Shown piece after piece: positions 33,551 to 48,283 of a DNA stretch of 64,000 nucleotides. Each line of letters opens with the position of its first letter. The stretch's first letter is position 1. The DNA is from Glandiceps talaboti (taxonomy: Eukaryota; Hemichordata; Enteropneusta; Spengelidae): positions 10,013,408 through 10,077,407 of the forward strand of contig NC_135550.1 of the NCBI RefSeq assembly GCF_964340395.1, read 5' to 3'. The notes under the pieces were generated by a model. That model saw only the letters and a list, made by a program, of their open reading frames with translations. It was not told the DNA's origin and made no database searches. The position numbers and the translations under genes were made by a program.

Positions 33551-33869
33551 GGTCCTAAAATCTGGGTCATTTTGCCAATCTAAAATAATTTTGAAGTTGT
33601 TACTGTCTTAAACATTTGTAGGCCCCTTTGCATATAAAGCAAGTCTTCAAAGAAGAAAGTCTCAGCCACAAATGTACATGAAGGTATTCATGAATTACAA
33701 ACTCACAATCTAGACACATACGTCAAAGTTCTCTGTTACATAGCCTTTGTATAGAGCGAACCCTAGATTAATCTTGGTATAAGACTTTGAAAGCTGGAAA
33801 TGTTATCTTTCACCCTTATAGGTAAAAGAATATTACGCAAATACTATAATACTATTCATTGAAACAATG

Positions 33870-33870
<1 letters not shown>

Positions 33871-33911
<41 letters not shown>

Positions 33912-33956
33912 CACTCAACATATACAATCTGTCTATACTGGAGCAAACAGTAATAG

Positions 33957-34014
<58 letters not shown>
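33871..34014. repeat. Two (TA)n tracts
   Basis: TA runs at 33871-33906 and 33958-34014 are separated by about 50 bp of unique sequence. Confidence 0.9.
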
Positions 34015-34021
<7 letters not shown>

Positions 34022-35573
34022 TGTATGTATTCCCAAATAGATACAAGTCAGTGGATTTATATGCAAAATATAGCTGATATACTGTCACAAGTGATATGAG
34101 GACAAACAAAAAATTATGTAGATATATCCAACACACTCGGGTTTGTAAAAAGGAACGAAATAACTTGATTGACGGTTAAATGTAACGATGTCAGCAGAAA
34201 GGTTATGTCAGATAATAATGAAGAAGACACTTGAGCTGATTTTGACTCAGCACACACAGTGGATCTGTAAACGTGACCATTATTCCGTTCAATCTGAGAA
34301 GGTCGTACAAGCAATTGCGCAAGGAATTTACATCTCTTCGCCACGCTATGACTCTGTTGTACCAGGTCTTGAATGAAATTGGCTTGTGCATGTTAAAGCA
34401 ATAGAGGTGTGTAGGGTTTGGGTTTAAAAAAGATTCACCTAAGCTTCTCTAAATGTCCATATAAGCTAGTGTATATGAATTCTATAACATACTCTGCTGT
34501 GTAGAATCCTACATCACTGTGCTATCTTAGTGATGTTGGCAATGCTTCAAATTTCGAAATATTTCAAAACAGTAATACATACACGTACAGTGTGCAGACA
34601 ATTTGCAAATGCTATGACGTCACTGAAAGTTTCATCACTTGAGCTATAAATAATTGTTTAATTGTTCGGTCTAGACGATTACATCACGTCAGACATCATA
34701 TAATGATTACTAGTACGTCAAACAAACACCGATAAAGTAATGGTTAAGCAACTCGACCGAAATCTCCCCAGATCGCATTTAAGCAAATTAAGTTCTTGGT
34801 TTCTTTATTAGACACTATTTAAAATTGAGATAACTGTGACCACGATCCAATCTCCGAATTATGTCTTCCAGGATTACGTCCGCCCTCATCAATGCATAAA
34901 TGACACAAATCTGGCAAATGTTCAACACTTGGTGTTTGACTATGATATCATCTTTTCTAAGTTGGAAAGTGCAGAGTCGTGTAAACATTGTATAAGGCTT
35001 CGATCACTTGATAACCTATATCACAATCAAAACCATGTCGCAAAAAAAAAAAAAAATTTGCGCGTGAAGCTGGCAAAGGTAACAGACACTCATGTTTGGG
35101 GAAATTTCCCATGGGACTATCATGGTACTTATCAAGAATGAATAGTTTTACATCCGTTAAATCTCTGTTCTAGGCTCTATACTCCACGATATAACAACAT
35201 TCACATAGACAGATCAAGATATATAACTAATGTATGAATGCATATCTGGAAACAAACATGCAAATCTGGAAACAAACAAACAACTCTCGACGATACTTCT
35301 TCCAAAAGTTATGACAAGTCTATGCTATTTATGTTATTCTTCACGACTTTAAGAGAAATCCTAAGACCGTACCACAAATATATGGAGTATACTCGCTGAG
35401 GGTTTCCTGGGTCTTGAAAATGACCACTTTATCAACCAATACTATTAAAAAGATGAACGGAATACTATCTTGACAAATTCTTTTTAGCATTTAGAATTTC
35501 ATGACAGCAAATACAATATAATAAATGATATTAAAATACGATAATACAACCATGCTTATGATATGTATATATG

Positions 35574-35578
<5 letters not shown>

Positions 35579-35607
<29 letters not shown>

Positions 35608-35617
35608 TGTATGTATG

Positions 35618-35647
<30 letters not shown>
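35579..35647. repeat. (GTAT)n microsatellite
   Basis: About 17 GTAT units after two ATGTATAT units. Confidence 0.95.
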
Positions 35648-35648
<1 letters not shown>

Positions 35649-38600
35649 TGCTAACTATGATGGAAAATCCATGACAGAAAACCCAGTGCTAAAATCAGTA
35701 CCATTATCGATGCAGCTATTTCTGAATATTAATAATCCATAAACTATCACTTTAAGAGCTAAAGGATGCATCTGTCTATAGATATGTGTTTCTTTGCAAG
35801 ATGCCGACGGCAAGATATCATTTTGTATCTCATTGAAATCTGTTCATGATCAAACCAAAGACAAGATAAATCGTCAATGACATCCAGGTCACTGTATTTT
35901 AAAATCTTTCCTTTTATCTCAGATCTTTACTTCAGCCATTTGTCATCTATCATCAGGACATGAAGTGTAATGTAATGATTGCTCATCTCAGTGTCCTACT
36001 TTTGCTATGTTATGCATAGAGTAGCTATCGTATAGCAGCTTTAGTAATCTGAAAAGGAAATTGCCTATAAATAGCCTGGACTATACTGTATGTTATAATT
36101 TAGATACATGTGATGGCGAATGGATTTGAAATTACACAATGCTATCATTTCAAACTACACTTATGTTATGCACAGATTCTTGTTAATAATATATATTCGT
36201 ATATATTTAAATGATCGATATAAAAGGCATGTGGTTACTTGAACCACCTTTATATGTATGCCGATGAATATACTTTGGCAACATAAAACCTTTGCTTGCT
36301 TGTGGGACTATGTGTGCCGCCCAAACACAGTCTGTTTCCCAAAAAGCTGTATTGGGTTTAACCACAAATCAGAGGGAAACTGATGTACAATGTTGCACAA
36401 GTAAGACCAGTCAAAATACCAGCGAGATTCTAAAATTCATGGGAACCGTTAACGTAATCAAATGAACTTCGGTTCGAAGTTTTCTAAAGAGTGTGGTAAA
36501 ATGAACAAAATAACAACGAATCTAATAACCCTTATTTTAGGAATACATATTTTTTAAAATAATAATTGCAAAATATGATTTAGAAGACAATATCTTGATA
36601 CAAAGCTTCCACATACCTATGGAAGGATCGAGAAAGAAAATCAGCTTGGCAATACTTGTAAAATCATTTTTCCCTATACAATGTTAGGCTATGAGTAACT
36701 ATATCAAACTAGCTTATATTAAGATGTGTAATGTTTAAGAGCTTGATGAGGACTATGCTTATATAATTTTCTTTTTCCTACATAAATATGTTCCGGGGAT
36801 TATGATATAATAATCACTTTTTTGTCTTTGGGTGTATAAAAGTGTATAAGCTCTTTGTAATATGTTACATTCCATAATCACATAACAAAAGAAAGAGAAA
36901 ATATAACAACGTATGTTACATATGGTATAAGGGAAGTCCATTTCTTTAAGAAAGAGATTAGTAGCTTCTGATTTTTCTTTGCTATGAATGGTTCTTTGAC
37001 TTGGTTGTATAACTCTCTAAATTGAGTTATAACTTCTCTCATTTTACAGTGATAGCTATATATATTTTCTTACCAACAGGCAGATGAAGTTTACTAAAAT
37101 AGTTTCTTCTGGATCTGAGAGGACTATGCATATAGAGCACTTAAAACAACAAAATATTTCAGCGCAATAAATACAACACTAAAAAGAGATACAACTGTAA
37201 CACTATAGCTGTGATGTAAAATTACATTCCAGTCACTGGCAATAATGTAGTTTAGCACTGTAACATTGTTTACAGATTGGTTACATTTACAGCAACAATG
37301 TCCTGGGCAACTGAACGTGTCATTTTACATTTGATAAAAAGGCAATCCGCGAGTGTGGCACACAGTAGAATCACTATACTTGAGTATTACGGGTTGTATT
37401 AACCATTTTGAACGGACTTATTACCTATAGCATATATTCTAAAACTTATTACCTTACTTCAAAAAGACCCCTTGCGTATCTTTCTTTGACCTGATTGCCG
37501 GATTAGGGGACTAGTTGTAATTTCCACGGGGTAATTAAGAATACATAATGTAAGAAACTACCGCTTGAACCTATTAGCAAATAAAATACGGATTGTCATT
37601 AATGCAAGACAAATTACACTGATCTACTCGTAACAAGTACAAAATCAAGAAGGGACTTGTTTTTTCCTATAACAACCTTGGCAAGAAGATTTAAAATAGC
37701 ACGCAGAGAAATGCATTATCAATTCTGTTTATACTTAGATGGTGAGTTGCATTTTGTCTATAAGAAAGGTTTAATCTGGAACACTTTGTTCCCTGACAAT
37801 TAATCAAAACAATTCCATGTTGTGTTGTACGCCTTGAACTGAGTAGATCTCCCCCCCCCCTAATCTCGCTAAAAGACATTTCTTGTATTTGTGTATTCCA
37901 TACGTACTGAAGAATTGTTATTTGAATTTAAGCAATTAAAACGTATTGGCCATCACAAGGTACACTAGGCACAGACACTTACTGTAAATTAAGTTTGCAC
38001 GTGCTGCTATTGTTAGTTCATTTACAAGATCATCTACAATTAATGTAAAAGTTACTATGGCCTCTTTGACGCCATACAACATCCGTTTACTTGACGTGAA
38101 AAACTGCTTCAGCAATTTCACATTCCTTGCGGATTAGAAGCCTGTAATAAATACAAGGAAATATGACAGCTCATAATGAAGATTTCACGGACAAAATGTT
38201 GATGATTTACGATTCGATTCGCGATAGAAATAAAACGGTCAACTAGCTGACCTTACTTATCAATAAGAGGGTCACCCACATGACCTTATTTATTGATAAG
38301 GAGACATACAAATAGAGAGTCAATTTTCCGTAGAAGCCTAGATTTGAGACGAGTGTGGGTGAATAGTCAATGAAACAATCCCCCTGCATTCTTCATGATA
38401 TCCAGGCATGGCGACAGCCTTCCCCAGTAAAATAGCCTTGTTGATAGTCGTCTTTTAGGGAAGATGTGGCGTCAAGCTTCGACTTAACAGTCACACGGAG
38501 TCTTTGATGATTGCCCCAGTGTTCGATTTTTTATTGAAATTACAGGATTGAAGCGATGACATCGATCTATTTTGCCCTAGTCATGTACCATTGCTAATAT

Positions 38601-41600
38601 TGGGGTTATTCCCTCATGCCTTCATTGCATTTAATTGTAACATCCCGTTTTCGTGAGATAGTCGTGTCGTAAATATTCAACACCACAAAGTGGTCGGGAT
38701 ATCTTTTTATGGATATGATACGACTTGCCTTTTAAAATTGTCAATCAGTATTTCTGACTTAAAAATTAAACTATGGTCCACCATTAAATTATTAAATTAT
38801 GGTCCAGAATTATTTTGCTTATTCCATGCGAATGAATGTACTTTCATCATCTATTTCAGGGAAGAACTCAGAAATATTTTTTCCAACCGTAAATGTTCTG
38901 AATAACGCAATGGATCATTATTCTGGTAACCATAGTCACAACATACTTATTCCAAACAAGACAAGCTGGAAAACCATACGCTTAATATGTTAGTTGACAG
39001 CTACTGTAAGTTCACATGTCTGAAACAATATAGTTACCTAAATGATTGATAATTGCTTCTCCAACATTAAATCATTTTTAATGAAAAAAATAATTTACAA
39101 GGAAAAGTGTTTTTATTTTCAACCAAGTGACATGTGTTGCAATATTTAAGCTTCCAATTCATCAATGTTGCAGATGATTAATCTAATTCAGTTTTGAAGA
39201 TGTCAAAAGATTAATAAATTAACATCCATAATTTGATAACGTCTAACAGTAGTGCTGCATAGGCACGATTAAAACATGCCAAATATAATTGTAAAGTATC
39301 AAATTTAACACCTTGATAATAATAATAATAATAATAATAATCAATATTATCAACGTAACCAAACTATTGGAATGAAATGAAACCGATATCAGACACTTAA
39401 CTCTGAGGGTAGGTCGAGGTCAGAAGCTTTCATTCTCTAAAGACTGCAATTGCAAATGTTATTAATAAACAATGAATATGATTGGAAAATTCCGTCTGTA
39501 AAATATTTGCATCTGATTAGTGGCATTTGCTAACATTGTCTCCAGGTTATCTCTGAAGTATTATTTTTCAAACGACGTACACATATACTCTATGACCGTG
39601 TTGTGCAGTATGTAGTTCTTAACAAATCGATTCACGGATTGTAATGACTCTGTTTCACATCCTGAACATTACGGTGGAAGACATGTAGGTTCATCAAGCA
39701 TAGAGTTGTGGTTTCGCCATGCAAATACGTATATAGGTTACAACTTGTGAGTAATGTTCGTGAGACTTTGAATTAATCAATTAATCTAGGTGTGCGAATA
39801 ACATAATTTTGTCACGCCACCCCCCCCCCACACACACACCTCTGCTGCGATGTAACTCATCATTGTAACCCTCAACTGTTTATCTAAGACATTCACAGCA
39901 TATTTTAACACTGCAAAATAGTAAATCCTTAGAATAGGTTAACTATAAGTTCGTATGTTAGAAAGGTCTACCTTATTCACAATGTAATAATAATACATGT
40001 AACGAGTTCACGTGAAACTCTCACATTCTTTGGGGTGAGTTTAGCTGTAAAATTGCAACATGTGTTCTGTTTGTGCATATCTTCATGGTGACATGGAAAA
40101 TGTATAATTTACATTTACTATTTTTCGGAAACGAAAAGACACCTGTTCTTACATGGCCAGGATATTGGAATATCTTAAAATGAATGAGCAAAGCAGCAAT
40201 GAATTTATAGCCTTCCGGACAGGTAGTCACTGCTGTTGGTAAGTTTCTCCTTTATTCCTTGGCGTATACATTGTAACCCCAATACTTCACGTAGTTCTAT
40301 TGAATTCAATATACATTTACTGTGTATTTTCTTAATTCACATAATAGATTACATCTTAATAAAGGGGTAAACTAATAAAATGTACATTGAGAAACAAAAG
40401 GGCAATATTTGTGAAAATATTAGATAATATAATTGTTCACAAATACTACATGACTAGCAAAGATATAGGGTAAGTACAGCAATTTAGAGAAAGGCTTTAA
40501 TAGTAGTAGTTATCATACTATGCTATGGCTTTAAGAAATCTTAAAGGGGAAGGCTACTTTGAGACAAAAGGTAAATAAGATACAATTAATTGGTTTCATT
40601 GACTTTAGCATACCATTATGGAATTGGCACCGACCTGAACGTAGGCGGAAGTGACGTACGAGACTACAATGGCAACTTGAATTGTCGACTGTTTCTATTG
40701 CTCATTGACACCTTACAATTACGATAACAATTTAAGTAGTCTACATTTATACATTAAACAGAAGTTGCCTTGCAACATAGGATTGATGCCAGCTCTGTAG
40801 TGATAAGTAAAAGTAATTAAAACCCAACGTATATTATCTCATTTAGCTATCCAAGCTTTTATTATACAACGTAAATTCACAAGGTATCCTTCTAGTCTCC
40901 TGTAAGCCCAGCTCATATCGGGTTTTGCATTCAGTTAATCTTCAAGTATTATTATGCACTCAAATTGCCCATGTCCTCAGAAAGTCATGTAAATTCATGG
41001 AGAGCACAATACAGAGTTACTGTAAACACTTGAACTACGATTTCATAATATACATTGGGTCAGTTGAATGCTGCATTTGACGTTGAAAGAAATCACGATT
41101 TACCTTGTTAATTTTAACCACTCGTCGTCTATGTTATAATTTCCCTCTTGTCAACTTTCTGCATGTAGGGACAGTCAGTTGAGCACTTTGTTGAGATAAT
41201 TGCTATTTTTCTCTTTTCCCTTCAATAACTTTAATAAGTCCAAGCTACCTGAACATATGCCCGACAGATAATTTATACTCATGGGGAAACTGCCTTAAAA
41301 CATACATGAACTTAAAAAGGTAGTATTGTCGATGTTGATTATGGTTTCATCAAGTGTTAAAGTGGTTGGTGTGGAACTTTACGTCCATTACATGCTTAAT
41401 GTAGAAAGCAGATTTTTATAATAACAGTAGATAATATATATGATGTTGACACAAACGCAGATTTGGGCACACAACACCTGATCTATTTTGGGGTTTTATT
41501 TTCTTAGAAAATTGAAATTTGATAAATTTTACATCGTATTAGTATTCACGTTTTGGTTATCTCTATCAAAACTTACACCTTTACAACTGAAGTACTGCAA

Positions 41601-41739
41601 TTGTTATCCAAGGCTTTTGAAAAACTATGTTGTATTTTTATTAGCAAAATTTCAAAAACGTGTAAGAAAATTAAAAAAATCCTAAAATAATACATCAGAT
41701 GTTACAGATAGATATTAGCACTATTGCAAATACATACAT

Positions 41740-41782
41740 CCACCAAACATCCATCCAAACATCCATCCATCCATCCACCCTT

Positions 41783-41829
<47 letters not shown>

Positions 41830-41870
41830 TACATACATACATACATACATACATACATACATACATACAA
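41740..41870. repeat. (CATC)n-(CA)n-(CATA)n microsatellite
   Basis: Diverged CATC units, then about 20 CA and about 12 CATA units. The frames across it are repeat read-through. Confidence 0.95.
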
Positions 41871-43616
41871 GTTCCAATACCATTATGATTATTTCAGAAT
41901 TGCGTTCCCCAAATTCACACCTACAATATGGCAACAAATACTGTCACGTTGGTTCCTAACGTACATCAAACATGAGTACGCTTCATGGTTGTTACCAACA
42001 AAATCCCAGCCTGTCACAAAATACCTACATTTATCCTATTATTCAAATATATATTTTTACGTTAAATAGAAATTCCACTATTAATGAAAAAACTCTATCG
42101 ATGGCACTATTTCATGTAAAACAAAAACAAAACCACATGTGGTGCATCATAAGTTTTAATGATGATATAATATCCATACAAATGCTTTTGATCAATTTTA
42201 TATGCCGCGCAGCTAGGGTAATCATAATAGGTCAAGAGGTCGCCAGTATTGACCAACTATGAACACGTATTCATAGCACGATCGCAATAGTAATCTGAAT
42301 TGCAACGATCAACCAGAAGTTGTGCTAATGCCTTGCATTTTAAAACAACTTACGTGGGCCGGCCGAGTGGTTTCCGTATAGCGACGTTTTGAATGACAAA
42401 TTTAAAACATGAACGCTACTGAGGAATACTTTTATTCATATATGTCTGGTGAGAATTGCCCTGTCATGTGTACTTAAACACGTCTACTAATATATGCAAA
42501 GGAAAGAGGGATTGTTTGATGCTGAGTGCTCACTGACTGCATGTTCATGCTATTTGCATACGGTGTTGATGGTGTAGATGAATACAACAATCGTCACAGA
42601 TGCTGGTTGTCATATCTATCCTACTTGGTCTTTGACACAAAAAAGTGTGAATTTACCATAGCAATTTACTTCTTCCTGTATCTGTACATAGGAGTATGTT
42701 CGAACAGGGCTAACAAACTGTAAGAAGTACATTTAAGCTGTTATTCTAAAAATGGAGAAAAATAAATACACCGTGAAAACACAGTCATACATGCGTCTGG
42801 GGCTGTTAAATGCTTGTTGTGAGCAAATGACAAGGCAGTTGAATACATGTAAAGGAATAAAGGAGGCAACACACTCTCAGCGTGGAATTAATAATGTTGT
42901 GCTTTATTGTAAAGAACAAACTTTTCATAGCACTAAATATTTTTTAGATGTTAAGACCTTTGCGGTGTAAACATTGAAACATTTCTTATTCCCTTTCTTT
43001 TATTCTCCAAAGTCATCCTGAAAATTCACGCTTTTGATACTTCCAGTGAAGATTTGGTATCTCTCCTTGGCTATGGTCGTTCTTCCCTGGTAGTTTTTTT
43101 AGATCGATTGTTTGGCGTTTTACATTAGGTGGAAAACAATAAGTTAGCAAATAACACTCGATCAGTTAACTGTTCAAATAAAGAACTTGCTGACATCAGC
43201 ATATATATACGTTTGAATCCCTACACAATCTAGTTTATACTAATAGAACAAATTTACGTATCGGAGATTATCTCGGTTTTAGTGTGATTGATGTTTCAAT
43301 GTTTTATGTGTAAGCTAATACACCTGTAAGATCTCTGTGAGTGTCAAGATATGTCGGGAGATTCACGATGCATTGCATTATTAACTCGTGATTCTATATA
43401 AGGATACACTCGTCATCGTTGATGTCACACTTGTACAACAATTATAAGAAAATTCATAAATAAAATCCATAACAAGGAGTATGATATGATGGAGAGAAGA
43501 ATGGAGTCAAATGAACAAATTCATTTTTAGCTAACAGCCAGGCAAATCGTCGCCTTGGCTACAACTAATTTATAACAAACTGAACTGGTTTTTTAAAATT
43601 AATATCATAAACTTAC

Positions 43617-44133
43617 CCGCATTTACCACATGATCCATGGTTGGAAACCGTTTCTTAACACTTTGCGAGACAGCACGGAACAACAATAAAATTGAAAGAT
43701 TTATGTAACGCACCATTGTCCGGCGCATTAATTTCCCTTCCTCGTCCTCTCCATCAATATGTGCTGCAACATTGTAAACTAGTCTATCCGGCCATGGTAT
43801 GGCTAAAAATTGATCCCACCAACGATGGATAATAACAGATACGTAGAAACCCAACACAAAACTGACGGGTATCCGACCACTGAAGTCGTTTGCGTAGATA
43901 CATACCGCCTCGAAGGCAGACCGCTGATTTGGTGTCAGCGCCAGTCTGTAAACAAGACTTATAATGGTATAGGCACCGAGGAACACAAGGAATTCCCTCC
44001 GTAGAAGTTTATAAACACTGCCCTTCCAGCGAAATAATACCTTGAAATAGTTGCTGACTTCTTGTACCTTGGGCTGTAAGACAAGAAAAGGTTTTCTCAT
44101 TGTAAGGTCGTTACAACTCCTCAAGTCAGTCAT
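43617..44133 (-). CDS. Bestrophin first visible coding exon (N-terminus, neck)
   Basis: Read from the ATG at 44133 the exon encodes residues 1-172 plus one base. From residue 21 it is clear bestrophin: KVLFRWKGSVYKLLRREFLV (family RWRGSIYKLL), first membrane helix at about 48-65, the neck RIPVSFVLGFYVSVIIHRWW at 87-106 with the pore-lining Ile88, Phe92 and Phe96 conserved, IPWPDRL, then MRRTMVRYINLS and KKRFPTMDHVVNAG. In vertebrates this stretch is split by two introns (from memory); here it is one exon. The donor GGTAAGT follows NAG. The first 20 residues (MTDLRSCNDLTMRKPFLVLQ) are unlike the conserved MTxTY start. An excellent acceptor (CTTTTCTTGTCTTACAG, AG at 44074-44075) suggests the exon may instead start at 44073 after a small upstream exon. 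No exact paralogue can be named. Confidence 0.93.
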
Positions 44134-44229
44134 ACGTACACACAGTGACTGACTGATGAAGAGGTCCCTGTCTTTACTCTCAACTGATCACATGAATCAT
44201 GGATGTTTGGAAAGCAAGTTGAACAGCTG

Positions 44230-44236
44230 CTTTATA
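44230..44236 (-). promoter_or_regulatory. Possible TATA box (TATAAAG)
   Basis: TATAAAG on the - strand, in a CGCCG-TATAAAG-CAGCTG context, lies about 100 bp before the ATG at 44133. That would place a start site near 44205 and a 5' UTR of about 70 nt, which contains a short upstream ATG frame. It supports the ATG at 44133 but is only a 7-base match. Confidence 0.3.
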
Positions 44237-44953
44237 CGGCGCTAGTATGATGGCATGTTTGATCATCTCTTTATTTGTCTACTATACACTCGTTTAATCT
44301 CAATAATTCTCAAACATGAAACTATTATCTGGTACTTGCTTAGTACATTATCATTAGAAATTCCAGTAGACATCCACCTATTTCTCTTTTTTGTTGTTGT
44401 AAATTTCCATTTTATCTTTCAATCACTCTATGGTTATTTACTATTTGTCCTCTCGGATGTAGTTATTACATCGTGATATTATTTTTCACCTTAGACAAAC
44501 CTAAACCGTGTTTCCTATTTCACGACAAACTTTTCTGTTCCACATCAAGATCATTATTTTTGAAATCACTATTTGCTTGGTTTTTACAATATTTTTGTGT
44601 GTTGTAGGTTGCAAGCTTGCATAATTTCTTTGAATTGAATTAGTGTTCACAATCTCAAAAATTGCAAGATGTCATATGAATCAATGGACACTCTTTCAAT
44701 CAGATTGTCACTAGTGTAACATTTAAATATACCTAACCTGAGGCTCAATTTGTGATTCCAGTGTAGCATAAGTAACGTAATCAATATTCTGTCACATACA
44801 GTGTGTAATGTTACACAGCAGAGGTTTTATTGCATTAGAAGGACTACAAGCAGTGAAGACGGTAAATAGCTCTATTTGAAAAGGTGTGGCACATAACAGA
44901 AGAAGGCACATTTCATGAATCATTTCCTTTTTGTTCCCAATGGAAAGTGTGTA

Positions 44954-45147
44954 ACGTTGCGCAGGATGAGTTTATAAGATTTTTTACGCAAATGAAAATG
45001 TAAAACCGTGATTAAAATATTCTAGTATAATGTTAATGTCGATGTGTGTCTTAGATGACATTTACACCACCTTCTGGCATTGTTTGTATAGTTAATGGTG
45101 TACTAGGTTTTCCTAGCCATTTTACTATTAGATTACGTCATCGAATC
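44954..45147 (+). repeat. Dispersed repeat, copy B
   Basis: TAAAACCGTGATTAAAATAT, TCTAGTATAATGTTAAT and CTTCTGGCATTGTTTG match copy A at 22222-22437 in the same order. Confidence 0.55.
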
Positions 45148-46019
45148 GTTCGTGTTACGCAGGCGTCTCAGATTTGAGTTCTGCCAATAACAAGTGGTAC
45201 ATGTAGACTATCGGACCGAAATGACCCTACCAACACCTCCCCCCCCACCCCACACCCCAAAAGAAATATAGACTTAGCTTTTGCCTTTTCAATCATGTAC
45301 ATGCTTAATTATAAAAATATACACAAAAAACTGCAAATCTGCGCACTTCTTTCATCAATGCACTTTCTGTGCAGTTATAGATATATTGAATGCTTATATA
45401 GTGTCAACACATCTGAAAATTATTAGAAGGATGGAGCAATGCAAAAAGAAAATATGAACGACGGATGTTTATGTCCAACATCAGTAGATATTGGTACATG
45501 GTTTGGACTAGTTGTGATCGGTTGATAAACATAGATAACATTGAAAACAAATTATACAGTCAATTCACGTATGCACAAAGGGACGCGGCTTTATTGAAGG
45601 ATTTGATCGGATATATGTAAACAGTATAAAGGGAACCCATCGCCTTCATTAATTTTGATCTACAGCCTTATGAAACTTCAAGAGACGGCGTGCGAACCCT
45701 AATTACCACAAAACATATAGCATTTGAACTGATTTTTCCTTCAAAAGAAAATGATTGTTTGAATCAGGCTCGAGGCCCATATATAAACAAGTCTTCCTAC
45801 TATGGTAGCAGGACTATAGCATGCTCCAGATGATAGTGTCTGGGTATAACATGTGAGTTAAATGAAAAATCTTGGATTTAGGAATGAAACTAAGATCGAA
45901 CCTGTATTCCTGTTCCTTCCATTACTGGAGGTAGAAATAATATACACACACTCACAAACGCAAAACGCTGATAAATAGCTATGCATATTTGCGAACTCTA
46001 TCTTTTGAGAAAACTGTCA

Positions 46020-46131
<112 letters not shown>

Positions 46132-47497
46132 CATATACATCTTGCCTTAAAAACTGTGCTTACAGATGAAGGTTAACGACATCGATCAAAGTTCTAGTAA
46201 GCCTGCCCGTCAAAATTTCAATTTAAAATGATAATAAACAAAGCTGATCTTTATCTATCCTCAGATACTTTTTTTCAACATGAGGTGAATGTGTTATCAC
46301 GCACATCATGTACTATAACTATTCCCAAGACATATAGCCATGGTTCACAGTCTGTACAAGGTCAGTTATTTTTAGAGACCTCATTTATGCGGATTCAGTC
46401 TTATGGGCTCGGGTTGGGTTATCAAAACTGTATGGCCCGCCGAGACAAGTTTATGACCCAATTTGGTTTTTTTCATAGAAAATGACCAAATATACAGCTT
46501 TCACTGAATCATACGAAACGAAATCAAACCACACCGCCACAAACAACGTTAACTAGAAGCTAAAATTATAGCAACAATGTAGCACGGTAGTACTATGTTT
46601 GACGAAAACTTGCGACAATAAAACTAACAAAGTAAAATGTATAGTGTGATAACTATAATCAAACACTGATACTTTCTAAAGAAGCTATTTATAAAAGAAT
46701 ATATATCACTTCCTAGTTACTGCTATCAGACAAGCCAATGCCATAAAACGTATAAGCTGAGCACCGTCTACTAGCAATATGGGACAATGAGGGATTTCCT
46801 AAGGATAAATTTATACGACCCTTTCGATATACAGATTGACTGCACATATCTGGCTACATCTTGTCATGCGCAGGAGTCGGGAAAATAACATCGGAGTAGC
46901 AACAAATTATTTCACCCGCTGGCCATGTATATTTGACCAATATGAAATCGCACTACCTACATACTACATTCAGGAAAGTAATATCACGTTAGAATGAAGT
47001 TTCTCTTCTGACATTTTTGGTTATTCCTGAATATACAAGTATATAATGTATATATTTGAAAGGGGAAGCAGGACCGTAAAGATGCAAATACGAAAACTAA
47101 ATATTTTAATAGTGATTTTAATAGTCATGGACATTTACCACCGTCATGGGTAATAAAACAGTCACTAGGTATATGGCTTCTGTATTTTAATTGTCACGCA
47201 GTAGCATTCAAATCTGGTTTTAAGTTATTCAGGTCTCATCTGGTGTTTATCATGAAGGGTCACATTGTTAACGACAAGCAAAAGGAAAACTGAGAAAGAA
47301 CGGCAATGACTTTCTCAATATACCATCCATGACTGTCGTTATATAACAGCGACAACGTTAAGCGTGTCCAGCGATGTCATGTATAAATCATCAACAAATT
47401 ATGCAGGCCGTACGATAATTACACACATAAAACAAAATTGTAAAACGAAAATAAAATTGGTTATATATAATTTGTCCAATTTTGTTTCATGGAACAG

Positions 47498-47605
<108 letters not shown>

Positions 47606-47846
47606 TGTTTGCGATATAATTATTATCAAAGCTCTCCTCTTTGTAGCCACTAGAGCGTCATTTTACGCTAAGCCCTATTTTTGAGTTTTTGTTTAGTTTT
47701 GTGCAATTTTGTGGCGTATTATTATTTTCTTTGAGCTCAGAGTATGATTCAAAAGAAGCATAAATAGGAAATACACGTAATGTGAAAAATGACACAACAT
47801 TTCCCATTGTATATAGCTGGTTACTTAGATGAATAAATTTTATAGC

Positions 47847-47848
<2 letters not shown>

Positions 47849-47905
<57 letters not shown>
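47849..47905. repeat. (TA)n tract at the left end of the palindrome
   Basis: About 28 TA units ending directly at the left arm of the inverted repeat. Confidence 0.95.
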
Positions 47906-47908
<3 letters not shown>

Positions 47909-48036
47909 GAAAGAAGACGAGTATGTTATCCATCATAGATTTACACTACGGTCCGTTTCACCTAATGGATCATCATTTGGTGAAACGGACCGTAGTGTAA
48001 ATCTGTAATGGAATAACATACTCGTCTTCTTTCATT
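47906..48036. mobile_element. Near-perfect 131-bp palindrome (foldback element)
   Basis: The left arm runs AATGAAAGAAGACGAGTATG to CCGTTTCACCTAATG. The right arm in reverse complement is AATGAAAGAAGACGAGTATG to CCGTTTCACCAAATG. The arms are about 62 bp with a handful of differences (TATCCATCATAGAT against TATTCCATTACAGAT and one T/A near the centre), and the loop is about 6 bp (GATCAT). It sits in a TA-rich setting. The high arm identity implies recent origin or gene-conversion upkeep. Confidence 0.75.
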
Positions 48037-48101
48037 CTTTTGTATGAAATGCTCTCCATGGAGAGTGAGCACTGTACTTGGCGAAAAAAGAATGAAACTA
48101 T

Positions 48102-48283
<182 letters not shown>

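Noticed and set aside
34836-35141. 101-codon frame with SPNYVFQDYVRPHQCIND
   Set aside because: It has no ATG start, a poly-Lys run from an A tract, and no recognised motif or splice context.
42352-42372. GGGCCGGCCGAGTGG, which recalls the start of some tRNA genes
   Set aside because: The following sequence does not fold into a cloverleaf and lacks a B box.
43810-44004. Plus-strand 64-codon frame
   Set aside because: It is a shadow of bestrophin exon 1 on the opposite strand.
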